NCBI GenBank assembly: GCA_030146725.1
Contig: JASLBJ010000297.1
Coordinates: forward strand, 1-6,106
Length of the DNA: 6,106 bases
Direction of reading: 5' to 3'
Source of the DNA: Sphingomicrobium sp.
Lineage (GTDB): Bacteria; Pseudomonadota; Alphaproteobacteria; Sphingomonadales; Sphingomonadaceae
The notes beneath the pieces were generated by a model. It was not told the DNA's origin. It did not search any database and worked only from the letters and a program-made list of their open reading frames with translations. This document shows, one piece after another, positions 1-4,564 of the stretch (position 1 is its first letter; the number at the start of each line of letters is the position of its first letter). A program made the position numbers and the translations under genes.

Positions 1-194
1 TCGAACAAGGTGAACGCATCGGCAGTCGCACCGGCAAAGCCGCCGATGACCTTGCCCGCCTCGCCCAGCCGACGCACCTTCCGGGCATTGGGCTTCATCA
101 CCGTATTGCCCATCGATACCTGGCCGTCACCGGCAATGACCGTGCGGCCGTCTTTTTTCACTCCGAGAATGGTCGTTCCGTGCCAGCTTTCCAT
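1..194 (-). CDS. hslV: HslV, ATP-dependent protease proteolytic subunit (N-terminal 64 residues, cut by window edge)
   Basis: HslV forms the double-hexamer peptidase core of the cytosolic HslUV (ClpQY) protease, which degrades misfolded and regulatory proteins after unfolding by the ATPase HslU. Read on the minus strand, the protein starts [16 protein letters not shown] and continues with [15 protein letters not shown] and [13 protein letters not shown], which is the family's N-terminal sequence. Removing the six-residue propeptide MESWHG exposes the catalytic threonine as Thr1. Counted from it, Asp17 and Lys33 of the known active site are both present. The ATG at 194-192 is supported by an AAAGGAG ribosome site five bases upstream and by the propeptide length usual in alphaproteobacteria. 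The gene lies 50 bases after the stop of the esterase gene on the same strand, with a heat-shock-like promoter in between. hslU would be expected beyond the left edge but is not visible. Identification is firm; the rest of the gene is missing only because the window ends. Confidence 0.96.
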   Translation of the reverse strand, partial: MESWHGTTILGVKKDGRTVIAGDGQVSMGNTVMKPNARKVRRLGEAGKVIGGFAGATADAFTLF

Positions 195-198
195 GCCC

Positions 199-206
199 GC
201 TCCTTT
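199..206 (-). promoter_or_regulatory. Ribosome binding site of hslV
   Basis: The minus strand reads AAAGGAGC, a strong Shine-Dalgarno match, and the GGAG core ends five bases before the ATG at 194. It fixes the HslV start at the methionine that gives the six-residue propeptide. Confidence 0.75.
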
Positions 207-213
207 GGCCGCG

Positions 214-242
214 ATGTGGGAAGCGGCGATTGCCGCCGCAAG
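214..242 (-). promoter_or_regulatory. Candidate RpoH (sigma-32) heat-shock promoter for hslV
   Basis: On the minus strand a CTTGCGG box (242-236) is followed after 14 bases by TCCCACAT (221-214). The sigma-32 consensus is CTTGAAA, 11-16 bases, CCCCATNT. The CTTG core is intact and the -10 box agrees at five of its seven fixed positions. A start six to eight bases downstream would fall at about 207, right at the AAAGGAG ribosome site, giving a very short leader. It lies between the esterase stop (245) and the hslV start (194), where a separate hslV promoter would be expected, and hslVU is a classic RpoH target. The elements are seen; the assignment is inference. Confidence 0.5.
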
Positions 243-244
243 CG

Positions 245-1135
245 TCAGCGGCTGTGCTGGTGGAGGAAGGCGGCGCTTTCGGCGAGCACCGGAGTGCGGC
301 GGCGGAACGGCCGCGACAGCGACGTGGCGAGGTCGACATGGTTCGCGCCGGGGATGATGCGCAGGGTGACCGTAGCGCCGAGCTGCTGGAGGCGGGCGGC
401 GAGGTTGCGGCTGTTGCGCGGGAGGACGACGCGGTCCTCGCTGCCGTGGGCGAGGAACAAGGGCGGCGCGTCGGCGCGGGCGAAGCTGATCGGCTGGGTC
501 TCGCGCGGGCTCGGAAAAGCTCCGAACGCCGCCTGGCCACGGGCCTCGTTGAACGGCAGGAAGTCGTAGGGGCCGGCCAGCAGGGCAGCGGCACGGATTG
601 TCTTGGGGTCGACTCCGGCCGCAGTCAGATAGCGGCGGTCTAGCGCGAGCATCGCGGCATTGTAAGCGCCCGCCGAATGGCCGGCGAGCGTGATGCGCCG
701 GGGGTCGCCGCCGAAGCGGGCGGCATTGTCGCGGGCCCAGCGGACGGCAAGCGCGCCGTCCTCGACGAACGCCGGAAAGCGAACTGCGGGCACGAGCCGG
801 TAGTCGGGCACGATGACGACGAAGTCGCGGCTGGCGAAGGCGGCGCCGGCAAAGCCGTAGTCGCCGCGAGCGCCCGAGTTCCAGCCGCCGCCGTAGAAGA
901 AGACGAGCACGGGAAGTGCGCTGTCGCCGCGACGGGTCGGCGCCCAGACGTCGAGCCGGTTGCGCGGGTCGGGGCCATAGGCTTCGCCCCCGGCGACGCG
1001 GCGCGCGCCGTCACCCGCGGCGAGGCGATCGACGTGGGTGAGCAGGCCCGCAGGTGTGCAGCCGGCGAGGGCAAACAGGCTGGCGGCGAGGGCTGGACGG
1101 GCGCGGCGGCGGCGGATCGGGGCGGGCTTGTTCAT
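245..1135 (-). CDS. Alpha/beta-hydrolase, carboxylesterase-like, predicted lipoprotein (296 aa)
   Basis: This is a serine hydrolase of the Aes/BD-FAE group (COG0657-like), which cleaves carboxylic esters; the substrate cannot be read from the sequence. Strand beta-3 runs into the oxyanion motif FFYGGGW (residues 79-85, Tyr where many relatives have His). The nucleophile elbow is GHSAG with Ser154. The acid is probably Asp234 in HGSEDRVV and the base His266 in GANHVDL, so the triad is complete. The N-terminus has several arginines, then a short hydrophobic stretch ending LAGC, a lipobox with Cys26, so a membrane-anchored lipoprotein facing the periplasm is predicted. The frame is open upstream to 1213, but I chose the ATG at 1135 because it puts the signal peptide at the N-terminus; its ribosome site (AGGG, four bases away) is weak. 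It lies downstream of the lysis pair, separated by a hairpin, and directly upstream of hslV. No functional link to either is evident. Confidence 0.88.
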   Translation of the reverse strand: MNKPAPIRRRRARPALAASLFALAGCTPAGLLTHVDRLAAGDGARRVAGGEAYGPDPRNRLDVWAPTRRGDSALPVLVFFYGGGWNSGARGDYGFAGAAFASRDFVVIVPDYRLVPAVRFPAFVEDGALAVRWARDNAARFGGDPRRITLAGHSAGAYNAAMLALDRRYLTAAGVDPKTIRAAALLAGPYDFLPFNEARGQAAFGAFPSPRETQPISFARADAPPLFLAHGSEDRVVLPRNSRNLAARLQQLGATVTLRIIPGANHVDLATSLSRPFRRRTPVLAESAAFLHQHSR

Positions 1136-1200
1136 GGCGCCCTGAGAAACGTGCCTTATTGCGGGTTGGATGCAGGGGGTGTCGTATCTCCCCTCGATTG

Positions 1201-1254
1201 CGAGCGGTCCCACTCCCCGCGAAAATCGCGGGGAGGACAGGATGCTACCGCTCG
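1201..1254. terminator. Compound hairpin at the 3' end of the holin gene (terminator-like or palindromic repeat)
   Basis: An inner perfect 10-bp inverted repeat (1213-1222 with 1226-1235; arm CTCCCCGCGA) encloses three bases. An outer perfect 8-bp pair, CGAGCGGT (1201-1208) with ACCGCTCG (1247-1254), surrounds it, and the outer right arm overlaps the holin stop codon (1247-1245). No run of T follows on either strand, so a textbook Rho-independent terminator is not shown. The position just after the lysis pair suits transcript ending or 3'-end protection. It could also be a dispersed palindromic intergenic repeat. Confidence 0.55.
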
Positions 1255-1658
1255 ACGCCCTTCACTTTGCCCCAGGTGCGCGCGGCGGTGTAGCCGAGGT
1301 AGCCGGTGCCGAAGAGGGCGTAGAGCTCCTCGGGGATGCCGCGCAGATAGGCGGTCATGCCGCTGGCGATGCCGTGGGCCATGCGCGGGTCGGCAGCCGC
1401 AATCAGCCCCATCGGAATCGACCACAGGATCAGCGTATACATCATGTAGAGGAAGCTTGGCCGCGCGCGGCTGGTCCAGGGATCGCTGCCCTGCGCGTCG
1501 GCGACCATCGTCTGCAGCTGCACGGCGATGGTCGCCATCTCCTGATCGCCCTGCATCTTCAACAATTCGAGCTTGGCGCGGTCGCGCGCCAGCGGGTCGG
1601 GGATGATCTTGTCGAGCAGTTTCGACATGGACCCGATGATTCCTTCGATGATCGACAT
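1245..1658 (-). CDS. Holin of the GTA three-TM type (137 aa)
   Basis: Holins form lesions in the inner membrane that let a cytoplasmic endolysin reach the peptidoglycan. The protein resembles the GTA_holin_3TM family: a short N-terminal region with KIIPDPLARDRAKLE, a charged helical stretch (about residues 22-55), the junction SDPWTSRARPSFLY (58-71), a hydrophobic segment at about 68-89, a weaker one at about 93-105, and a C-terminal one with LFGTGYLGYTAARTWGK (115-131). Length fits the family. The ATG at 1658 has an excellent ribosome site, AAGGAGG, five bases upstream. A second in-frame ATG at codon 11 has no ribosome site at normal spacing. The gene follows the GH108 lysin by 70 bases on the same strand, the arrangement of a lysis cassette. 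A 12-bp inverted repeat in that gap and an anti-Shine-Dalgarno CCTCC next to the ribosome site may tune its translation. The family assignment is from memory of its motifs; the GTA role is inferred. Confidence 0.85.
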   Translation of the reverse strand: MSIIEGIIGSMSKLLDKIIPDPLARDRAKLELLKMQGDQEMATIAVQLQTMVADAQGSDPWTSRARPSFLYMMYTLILWSIPMGLIAAADPRMAHGIASGMTAYLRGIPEELYALFGTGYLGYTAARTWGKVKGVER

Positions 1659-1663
1659 GAATT

Positions 1664-1675
1664 CCTCCTTGGAGG
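1664..1675 (-). promoter_or_regulatory. Holin ribosome binding site with adjoining anti-Shine-Dalgarno
   Basis: The minus strand reads CCTCCAAGGAGG: the ribosome site AAGGAGG (1670-1664) is immediately preceded by its own complement CCTCC (1675-1671). A small stem CCTC/GAGG with a CAAG loop could cover part of the site. The strong match fixes the start at 1658. The masking structure is a hypothesis. Confidence 0.55.
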
Positions 1676-1677
1676 GC

Positions 1678-1729
1678 GCTTAAGGTCACTACTGTCATGC
1701 AGAGAGGCGCCATTTTCGTGACTTTAAGC
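1678..1729. repeat. 12-bp inverted repeat between lysin and holin
   Basis: Arms 1678-1689 and 1718-1729 pair at 11 of 12 positions across a 28-base loop. In the minus-strand RNA the arms are GCUUAAAGUCAC and GUGACCUUAAGC with one A-C mismatch. The repeat starts at the last base of the lysin stop codon and ends a few bases before the holin ribosome site, so it fills the whole intergenic gap. It may act as an RNA stem controlling holin expression or transcript stability, or as a protein binding site. Confidence 0.5.
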
Positions 1730-2289
1730 TAGCCGATACGGTTCGCGAGCCAGCCGTAAAGGAACGCCTCATTGGCTGGCCGCCGCTCGGCCAGGCGCAG
1801 ATAGCGTTCGCCCTGGAGCGCCTCGAGCGCACGCAGCAGCACGGTCCCGCCGCCCTTTTTGCCGCGTGCGCGGAGGAAGCCGTCGAGCGCGTCGAGCGTC
1901 CGCCGGCCGATGCAGCCGTCGGGAACGAGGTCGGGATAGTCCGCGCCATTGCGGTTAAGCGCCGTCAGTGACCGCTGGAGAAAGGTCGCGGCGACAGCCG
2001 GCCCCATGTTGACTCCGGTGTCGAACATCTCGGCTGCGATCCGCGGCGCACGTGTCGCAATCTCGTCGAAGCGGGGCCGCAGCCAGTAGAGCCGGGCGTA
2101 GATCGTTGCCGCCTTGTCACGCGGGAAGGCGGCCATCAATCCTTTGAAGCCGTGCGCGCGCGCGACCGCCTCGGTAATCCCGAAGCAGGTCGCACCGCCC
2201 TTGTCCGCAGGGTGGTCGACGAAGCCACCTTCGCGATCGATCAGTTCTCCGATCAGCAGATCGACATCGCAGTCCTGTGAATTGTCCAT
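1729..2289 (-). CDS. GH108-type peptidoglycan hydrolase, GTA/phage endolysin-like (186 aa)
   Basis: It is predicted to be a muramidase that cuts peptidoglycan glycan strands. The N-terminal catalytic domain (about residues 8-100) carries the GH108 signature DREGGFVDHPADKGGATCFGIT, with Glu20 as the expected catalytic acid. The C-terminal part (about 120-186; DGCIGRRTLDAL, then LQGERYLRLAERRPANEAFLYGW) matches the PG_binding_3 type domain usually fused to it. There is no signal peptide or N-terminal membrane anchor, so release would depend on a holin, and a holin gene follows 70 bases downstream. The frame is open to 2337, but the ATG at 2289 is preferred: it has a GGGAGGG ribosome site six bases upstream, and the extra 16 codons read through the AT-rich control region. 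Such proteins are sometimes named secretion activator proteins. The domain call is strong; whether it lyses for a gene transfer agent, a lost prophage or cell-wall remodelling is open. Confidence 0.88.
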   Translation of the reverse strand: MDNSQDCDVDLLIGELIDREGGFVDHPADKGGATCFGITEAVARAHGFKGLMAAFPRDKAATIYARLYWLRPRFDEIATRAPRIAAEMFDTGVNMGPAVAATFLQRSLTALNRNGADYPDLVPDGCIGRRTLDALDGFLRARGKKGGGTVLLRALEALQGERYLRLAERRPANEAFLYGWLANRIG

Positions 2290-2294
2290 TGCGT

Positions 2295-2301
2295 CCCTCC
2301 C
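2295..2301 (-). promoter_or_regulatory. Ribosome binding site deciding the lysin start
   Basis: The minus strand reads GGGAGGG just before GACGCA and the ATG at 2289. This selects codon 17 of the longer open frame (which begins at 2337) as the true start. Confidence 0.7.
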
Positions 2302-2360
2302 AACATAACTCAAACGAGTCGTCGATGTTAACCACATAGGTTATACATAGGAAAGCTGTA
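2301..2360. promoter_or_regulatory. AT-rich control region upstream of the lysis pair, with an operator-like repeat
   Basis: Only 23 of these 60 bases are G or C, in contrast to the GC-rich surroundings. On the minus strand TATAAC (2345-2340) is a good -10 box, though no good -35 lies 16-18 bases upstream. A perfect 5-bp inverted repeat, TAACC-ACATA-GGTTA (2329-2343), overlaps that box and the expected start. ACATAGG occurs twice, at 2334-2340 and 2345-2351, eleven bases apart, about one helical turn. A weaker alternative is TTAACA (2331-2326), 18 bases, TATGTT (2307-2302), but it would start inside the lysin ribosome site. A promoter that needs an activator or is blocked by a repressor is inferred. 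Confidence 0.45.
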
Positions 2361-2429
2361 AGGCGGCATTCGGGTTCGCCTGGATCCGCATCGGTCGGTG
2401 CAGCTCGCCCAGGCTGATGCAGAGCAACC

Positions 2430-2457
2430 TTGTTCCACCGGACGCTCGCGCTAGGCT
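2430..2457 (+). promoter_or_regulatory. Candidate promoter for the M20 peptidase, nearly leaderless
   Basis: TTGTTC (2430-2435), 16 bases, then TAGGCT (2452-2457) is a moderate sigma-70-like match. It would start transcription at about 2464, which is the A of the peptidase ATG. The ATG has no convincing ribosome site, consistent with a leaderless message. Both boxes are degenerate, so confidence is low. Confidence 0.3.
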
Positions 2458-2463
2458 TAACCG

Positions 2464-3756
2464 ATGAGATTACCATTCCTGGCGGCGCTTGCGCTGGCCT
2501 TCACCACCCCCGCAGCGGCTGAACTCAGCCGGCCTGAGCAGGCGATGCTCAGGACGATCGATGCCGAGCAGGAGCGCACGATCGCGATGCTCGGGCGCTG
2601 GGTCGACCAGAACAGCGGGACGATGAATTTTGCGGGCGTGCGGGCGGTCGGGGGGATGCTGCGGGCCGAGCTCGAGCCGCTCGGCTTCAAGGTCGAGTGG
2701 ATCGACATGGGCGCCGCGAACCGCTCGGGGCATCTGGTCGCAAGGCGCAAGGGCCGCGGCAGGAAGCTGTTGCTGATCGGCCATCTCGATACGGTCTTCG
2801 AGCGCGACTCGCCGTTCCAGCGCTGGACCCGCCGCGGCAATACCGGCGAGGGTCCGGGGGCAGGCGACAACAAGGGCGGGATGGCGGTGATCGTCGCCGC
2901 GCTGCGAGCGATGAACGCCGCGGGCACGTTGAAGAACAGCGACATCACCGTGTTCCTGACCGGTGACGAGGAGGACAGCGGACCGGTCGCGATCGCCCGG
3001 CGCGACCTGATCGCCGAAGGGCGGCGGGCCGATGTCGCGCTCGACTTCGAGGGGCTGGCGCAGCTAGGCGGGCAGGACATGGGCTCGACCGCCCGCCGAA
3101 GCTCGGACGAATGGACGCTGAGGGTGACCGCGAGGAGCGGCCATTCAAGCGGCATCTTCACCGCCAGCGCGGGGTCGGGCGCGATCTACGAGGCGGCCCG
3201 GATCATCGACAGCTTTCGCCGCGAGGTGCCCGAAGACAAGCTGACCTTCAACGTCGGGCTGATCGGCGGCGGTGCGAGCGCCGAGCTGGCCGAGGACCGC
3301 ATCCGGGTGACGGCGACGGGCAAGACCAATGTCATTGCCGGGGCTGCGATCGCACGGGGCGACATGCGAGGCATCAGTGCGGAACAGATTGCGCGGGCGC
3401 AGGACAGGATGCGGGCGATCGTTGCGCGGCCGCTGTCCGGCGCGACTGCGACCATCGAGTTCCATGCCGACGGCTATCCGCCGATGGCGCCCACGCCAGG
3501 CAATCGCGAGCTGCTCGGCCGGCTGAACGCGGTCAACCGGGATCTGGGACTGGCCGAGATGGGCGAGCTCGATCCGGTTCGGCGGGGTGCCGGCGACATC
3601 AGCTTCGTGGCGCGCGATGTCGACGGGCTGGCGGGAATGGGAGCGGCGAGCAGCGGCAGTCACGCGCCCGGGGAGACGGTCGATATCGGCTCGATCTTCA
3701 AGCAGGCGAAGCGCGCTGCGGTCATGATGAGCCGGCTGGTGCGCGAGCGGCGGTGA
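2464..3756 (+). CDS. Exported M20 family zinc metallopeptidase, carboxypeptidase G2-like (430 aa)
   Basis: M20 enzymes use two zinc ions to hydrolyse peptide or amide bonds, often at a C-terminal residue; relatives of this type include glutamate carboxypeptidase (CPG2). A signal peptide is clear: MRLPFLAALALAF, then PAAA before Glu20, so the mature enzyme should be periplasmic or secreted. The metal site is complete: His107 in GHLDT (with Asp109), bridging Asp135 in GPGAGDNKGG, catalytic base Glu169 and ligand Glu170 in TGDEED, Glu196 in LDFEG, and the final His400 in GSHAPGETVDIG. The dimerisation (lid) domain, about 212-325, contains SGHSSGIF with His227 in the usual place. Length fits the family. 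The ATG at 2464 is chosen because it begins the signal peptide, although its ribosome site is poor. The gene is transcribed away from the lysis pair and stands alone; the 321 bases after it hold no gene. The exact substrate is unknown. Confidence 0.9.
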   Translation: MRLPFLAALALAFTTPAAAELSRPEQAMLRTIDAEQERTIAMLGRWVDQNSGTMNFAGVRAVGGMLRAELEPLGFKVEWIDMGAANRSGHLVARRKGRGRKLLLIGHLDTVFERDSPFQRWTRRGNTGEGPGAGDNKGGMAVIVAALRAMNAAGTLKNSDITVFLTGDEEDSGPVAIARRDLIAEGRRADVALDFEGLAQLGGQDMGSTARRSSDEWTLRVTARSGHSSGIFTASAGSGAIYEAARIIDSFRREVPEDKLTFNVGLIGGGASAELAEDRIRVTATGKTNVIAGAAIARGDMRGISAEQIARAQDRMRAIVARPLSGATATIEFHADGYPPMAPTPGNRELLGRLNAVNRDLGLAEMGELDPVRRGAGDISFVARDVDGLAGMGAASSGSHAPGETVDIGSIFKQAKRAAVMMSRLVRERR

Positions 3757-3977
3757 GCGAGTGCCTGGCCGGGCGCTGCTGTTCCGATGACCGGTGTCGG
3801 TGGCGGCGCCAGTGGGGCAGCCTAGGTTATTGTGCGGGATTGCAATGCTGAAGATCGGCTCGAATCGGAGCTCACCGCGGCTACCTCGCCGTTGAGCTTG
3901 ACCCACGGACCTCCAACCGCCTGCGAAACAAGCTGATTCGCGCTTGCGCTTGACAGGCATGGGCAGGTTGCGGCCTT

Positions 3978-4019
3978 CTGCTGTCGGCAGATGTCAGGCT
4001 GCTGTCGGTAGACTTTCGG
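3978..4019. repeat. Two adjacent 21-base imperfect repeats
   Basis: Units 3978-3998 and 3999-4019 agree at 16 of 21 positions. Both begin CTGCTGTCGG, and the first 14 bases differ at one position only. The 21-base period is two helical turns, so the two copies would face the same side of the DNA. They could be a paired regulator binding site upstream of the membrane protein gene, or a decayed dispersed repeat. Confidence 0.5.
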
Positions 4020-4021
4020 GG

Positions 4022-4037
4022 CCGCCTGGGCAGGCGG
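4022..4037. other. Small GC-rich hairpin upstream of the membrane protein gene
   Basis: CCGCCT (4022-4027) and AGGCGG (4032-4037) form a perfect 6-bp stem with a GGGC loop, 40 bases before the ATG at 4078. No T run follows. It could lie in the leader of the downstream gene. In such GC-rich DNA a short stem like this can arise by chance. Confidence 0.3.
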
Positions 4038-4077
4038 TCGCAAAGCGGCAGGTCCTGCGTCGAGGCAGAGGGGGGAC

Positions 4078-4521
4078 ATGATGCAGAGTGCGGTTCACGC
4101 CCGTCTCTCGACGCAGGTGCTGGTCGTCGGCGGGCTGGCGACGCTGTGGACTGGCTTTGCCGCGTTCGATTTCCTGATGACGCTGTCGGGTGACCCCGCC
4201 TATCTCGCCGGCTTCAGCGATGCACAGCGTGCCTATGTCGCAAGCTATCCCCGGGAGATGATCGCCTTTGGCACGCTGAATGTGTTTAGCGGCGTTGCGG
4301 GCTCGCTGCTGCTGCTGGTGCGCAGCAGGCTTGCGGGTTCGATGTACCTGCTGTCGCTGGTCGGACTTATGGCGACGACCCTGTACCAGTTCGGGCTGAC
4401 CAATCCGCCTGAGGACATGACCTCGCCGCCGATGCTGGCAATGATGGCGGCGATCTGGACCGGTGCGATCGGGCTGCTGATCTATGCGCAGGTGATGGCC
4501 AAAAGGGGCGCGCTGCGGTAG
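4078..4521 (+). CDS. Small four-TM membrane protein of unknown function (147 aa)
   Basis: Four hydrophobic segments are visible at about residues 13-35, 62-82, 87-106 and 117-139. Between the first two lies a loop, SGDPAYLAGFSDAQRAYVASYPRE (37-60). The C-terminus is short and basic (KRGALR). The layout (a Trp and an Asp in TM1, an FSDAQRAY-type loop, then LLLLVRSRLA and SLVGL) recalls small uncharacterised inner-membrane proteins common in sphingomonads, sometimes misnamed sugar transporters. No catalytic or transport motif is recognised, and no function is claimed. The ATG at 4078 is preceded by a purine-rich GAGGGGGG ribosome site; the next codon is also ATG and could be used. The gene converges on uvrB, with 43 bases between the two stop codons, and stands apart from the peptidase upstream. 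Hydrophobic pattern and ribosome site make it a confident gene of unknown role. Confidence 0.82.
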   Translation: MMQSAVHARLSTQVLVVGGLATLWTGFAAFDFLMTLSGDPAYLAGFSDAQRAYVASYPREMIAFGTLNVFSGVAGSLLLLVRSRLAGSMYLLSLVGLMATTLYQFGLTNPPEDMTSPPMLAMMAAIWTGAIGLLIYAQVMAKRGALR

Positions 4522-4564
4522 CGGGCCGCCGGGTTCGATCGATCACTGGCGCCAGGACCTAGCC

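Larger units (their letters stand above)
3757..4077. other. Intergenic stretch of 321 bases without a supported gene
   Basis: No credible coding region is seen. A minus-strand frame (4079-3822) would give 85 residues of unrecognised sequence whose start lies over the start of the downstream gene. The stretch contains a perfect -35-type hexamer TTGACA (3950-3955) with no good -10 at normal spacing, a two-unit 21-base imperfect repeat (3978-4019), and a 6-bp hairpin (4022-4037). No clear terminator follows the peptidase stop. Confidence 0.6.

Noticed and set aside
1136..1213. In-frame upstream extension of the esterase gene to an ATG at 1213
   Set aside because: It would place 26 extra residues before the lipoprotein signal peptide and run through the hairpin; the ATG at 1135 gives a normal signal sequence with its lipobox.
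677..1606. Plus-strand 309-residue open frame over the esterase and holin genes
   Set aside because: It is antisense to two genes with clear motifs and is compositionally biased towards Arg, Gly and Ala.
1627..1658. Dual start for the holin (ATG codons 1 and 11), as in phage holin/antiholin pairs
   Set aside because: The second ATG lacks a ribosome site at normal spacing (the nearest AAGGA is 12 bases away), so a second product is not supported.
2290..2337. Longer lysin start at 2337
   Set aside because: The extension reads through the AT-rich control region and the ribosome site; the ATG at 2289 has GGGAGGG at proper spacing, and the GH108 domain begins soon after.
3145..3960. Long minus-strand open frame across the M20 peptidase
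   Set aside because: It is antisense to a complete metallopeptidase with all metal ligands; long opposite-strand frames are a normal effect of GC-rich codon use, and its product has low-complexity Arg/Pro/Ala content.
3950..3980. TTGACA at 3950 as the promoter of the membrane protein gene
   Set aside because: The -35 hexamer is perfect, but the bases 16-19 downstream (such as GCCTTC) do not resemble a -10 box, so I did not call it as a promoter.
3822..4079. Minus-strand 85-residue open frame in the intergenic gap
   Set aside because: Its product is unrecognised and has no domain or membrane pattern, and its start lies over the start and ribosome site of the well-supported gene at 4078.
4522..4564. 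Palindrome CTGGCGCCAG (4546-4555) as a bidirectional terminator between the convergent genes
   Set aside because: The palindrome leaves room for only a three-base stem around a four-base loop, and no T run follows on either strand.
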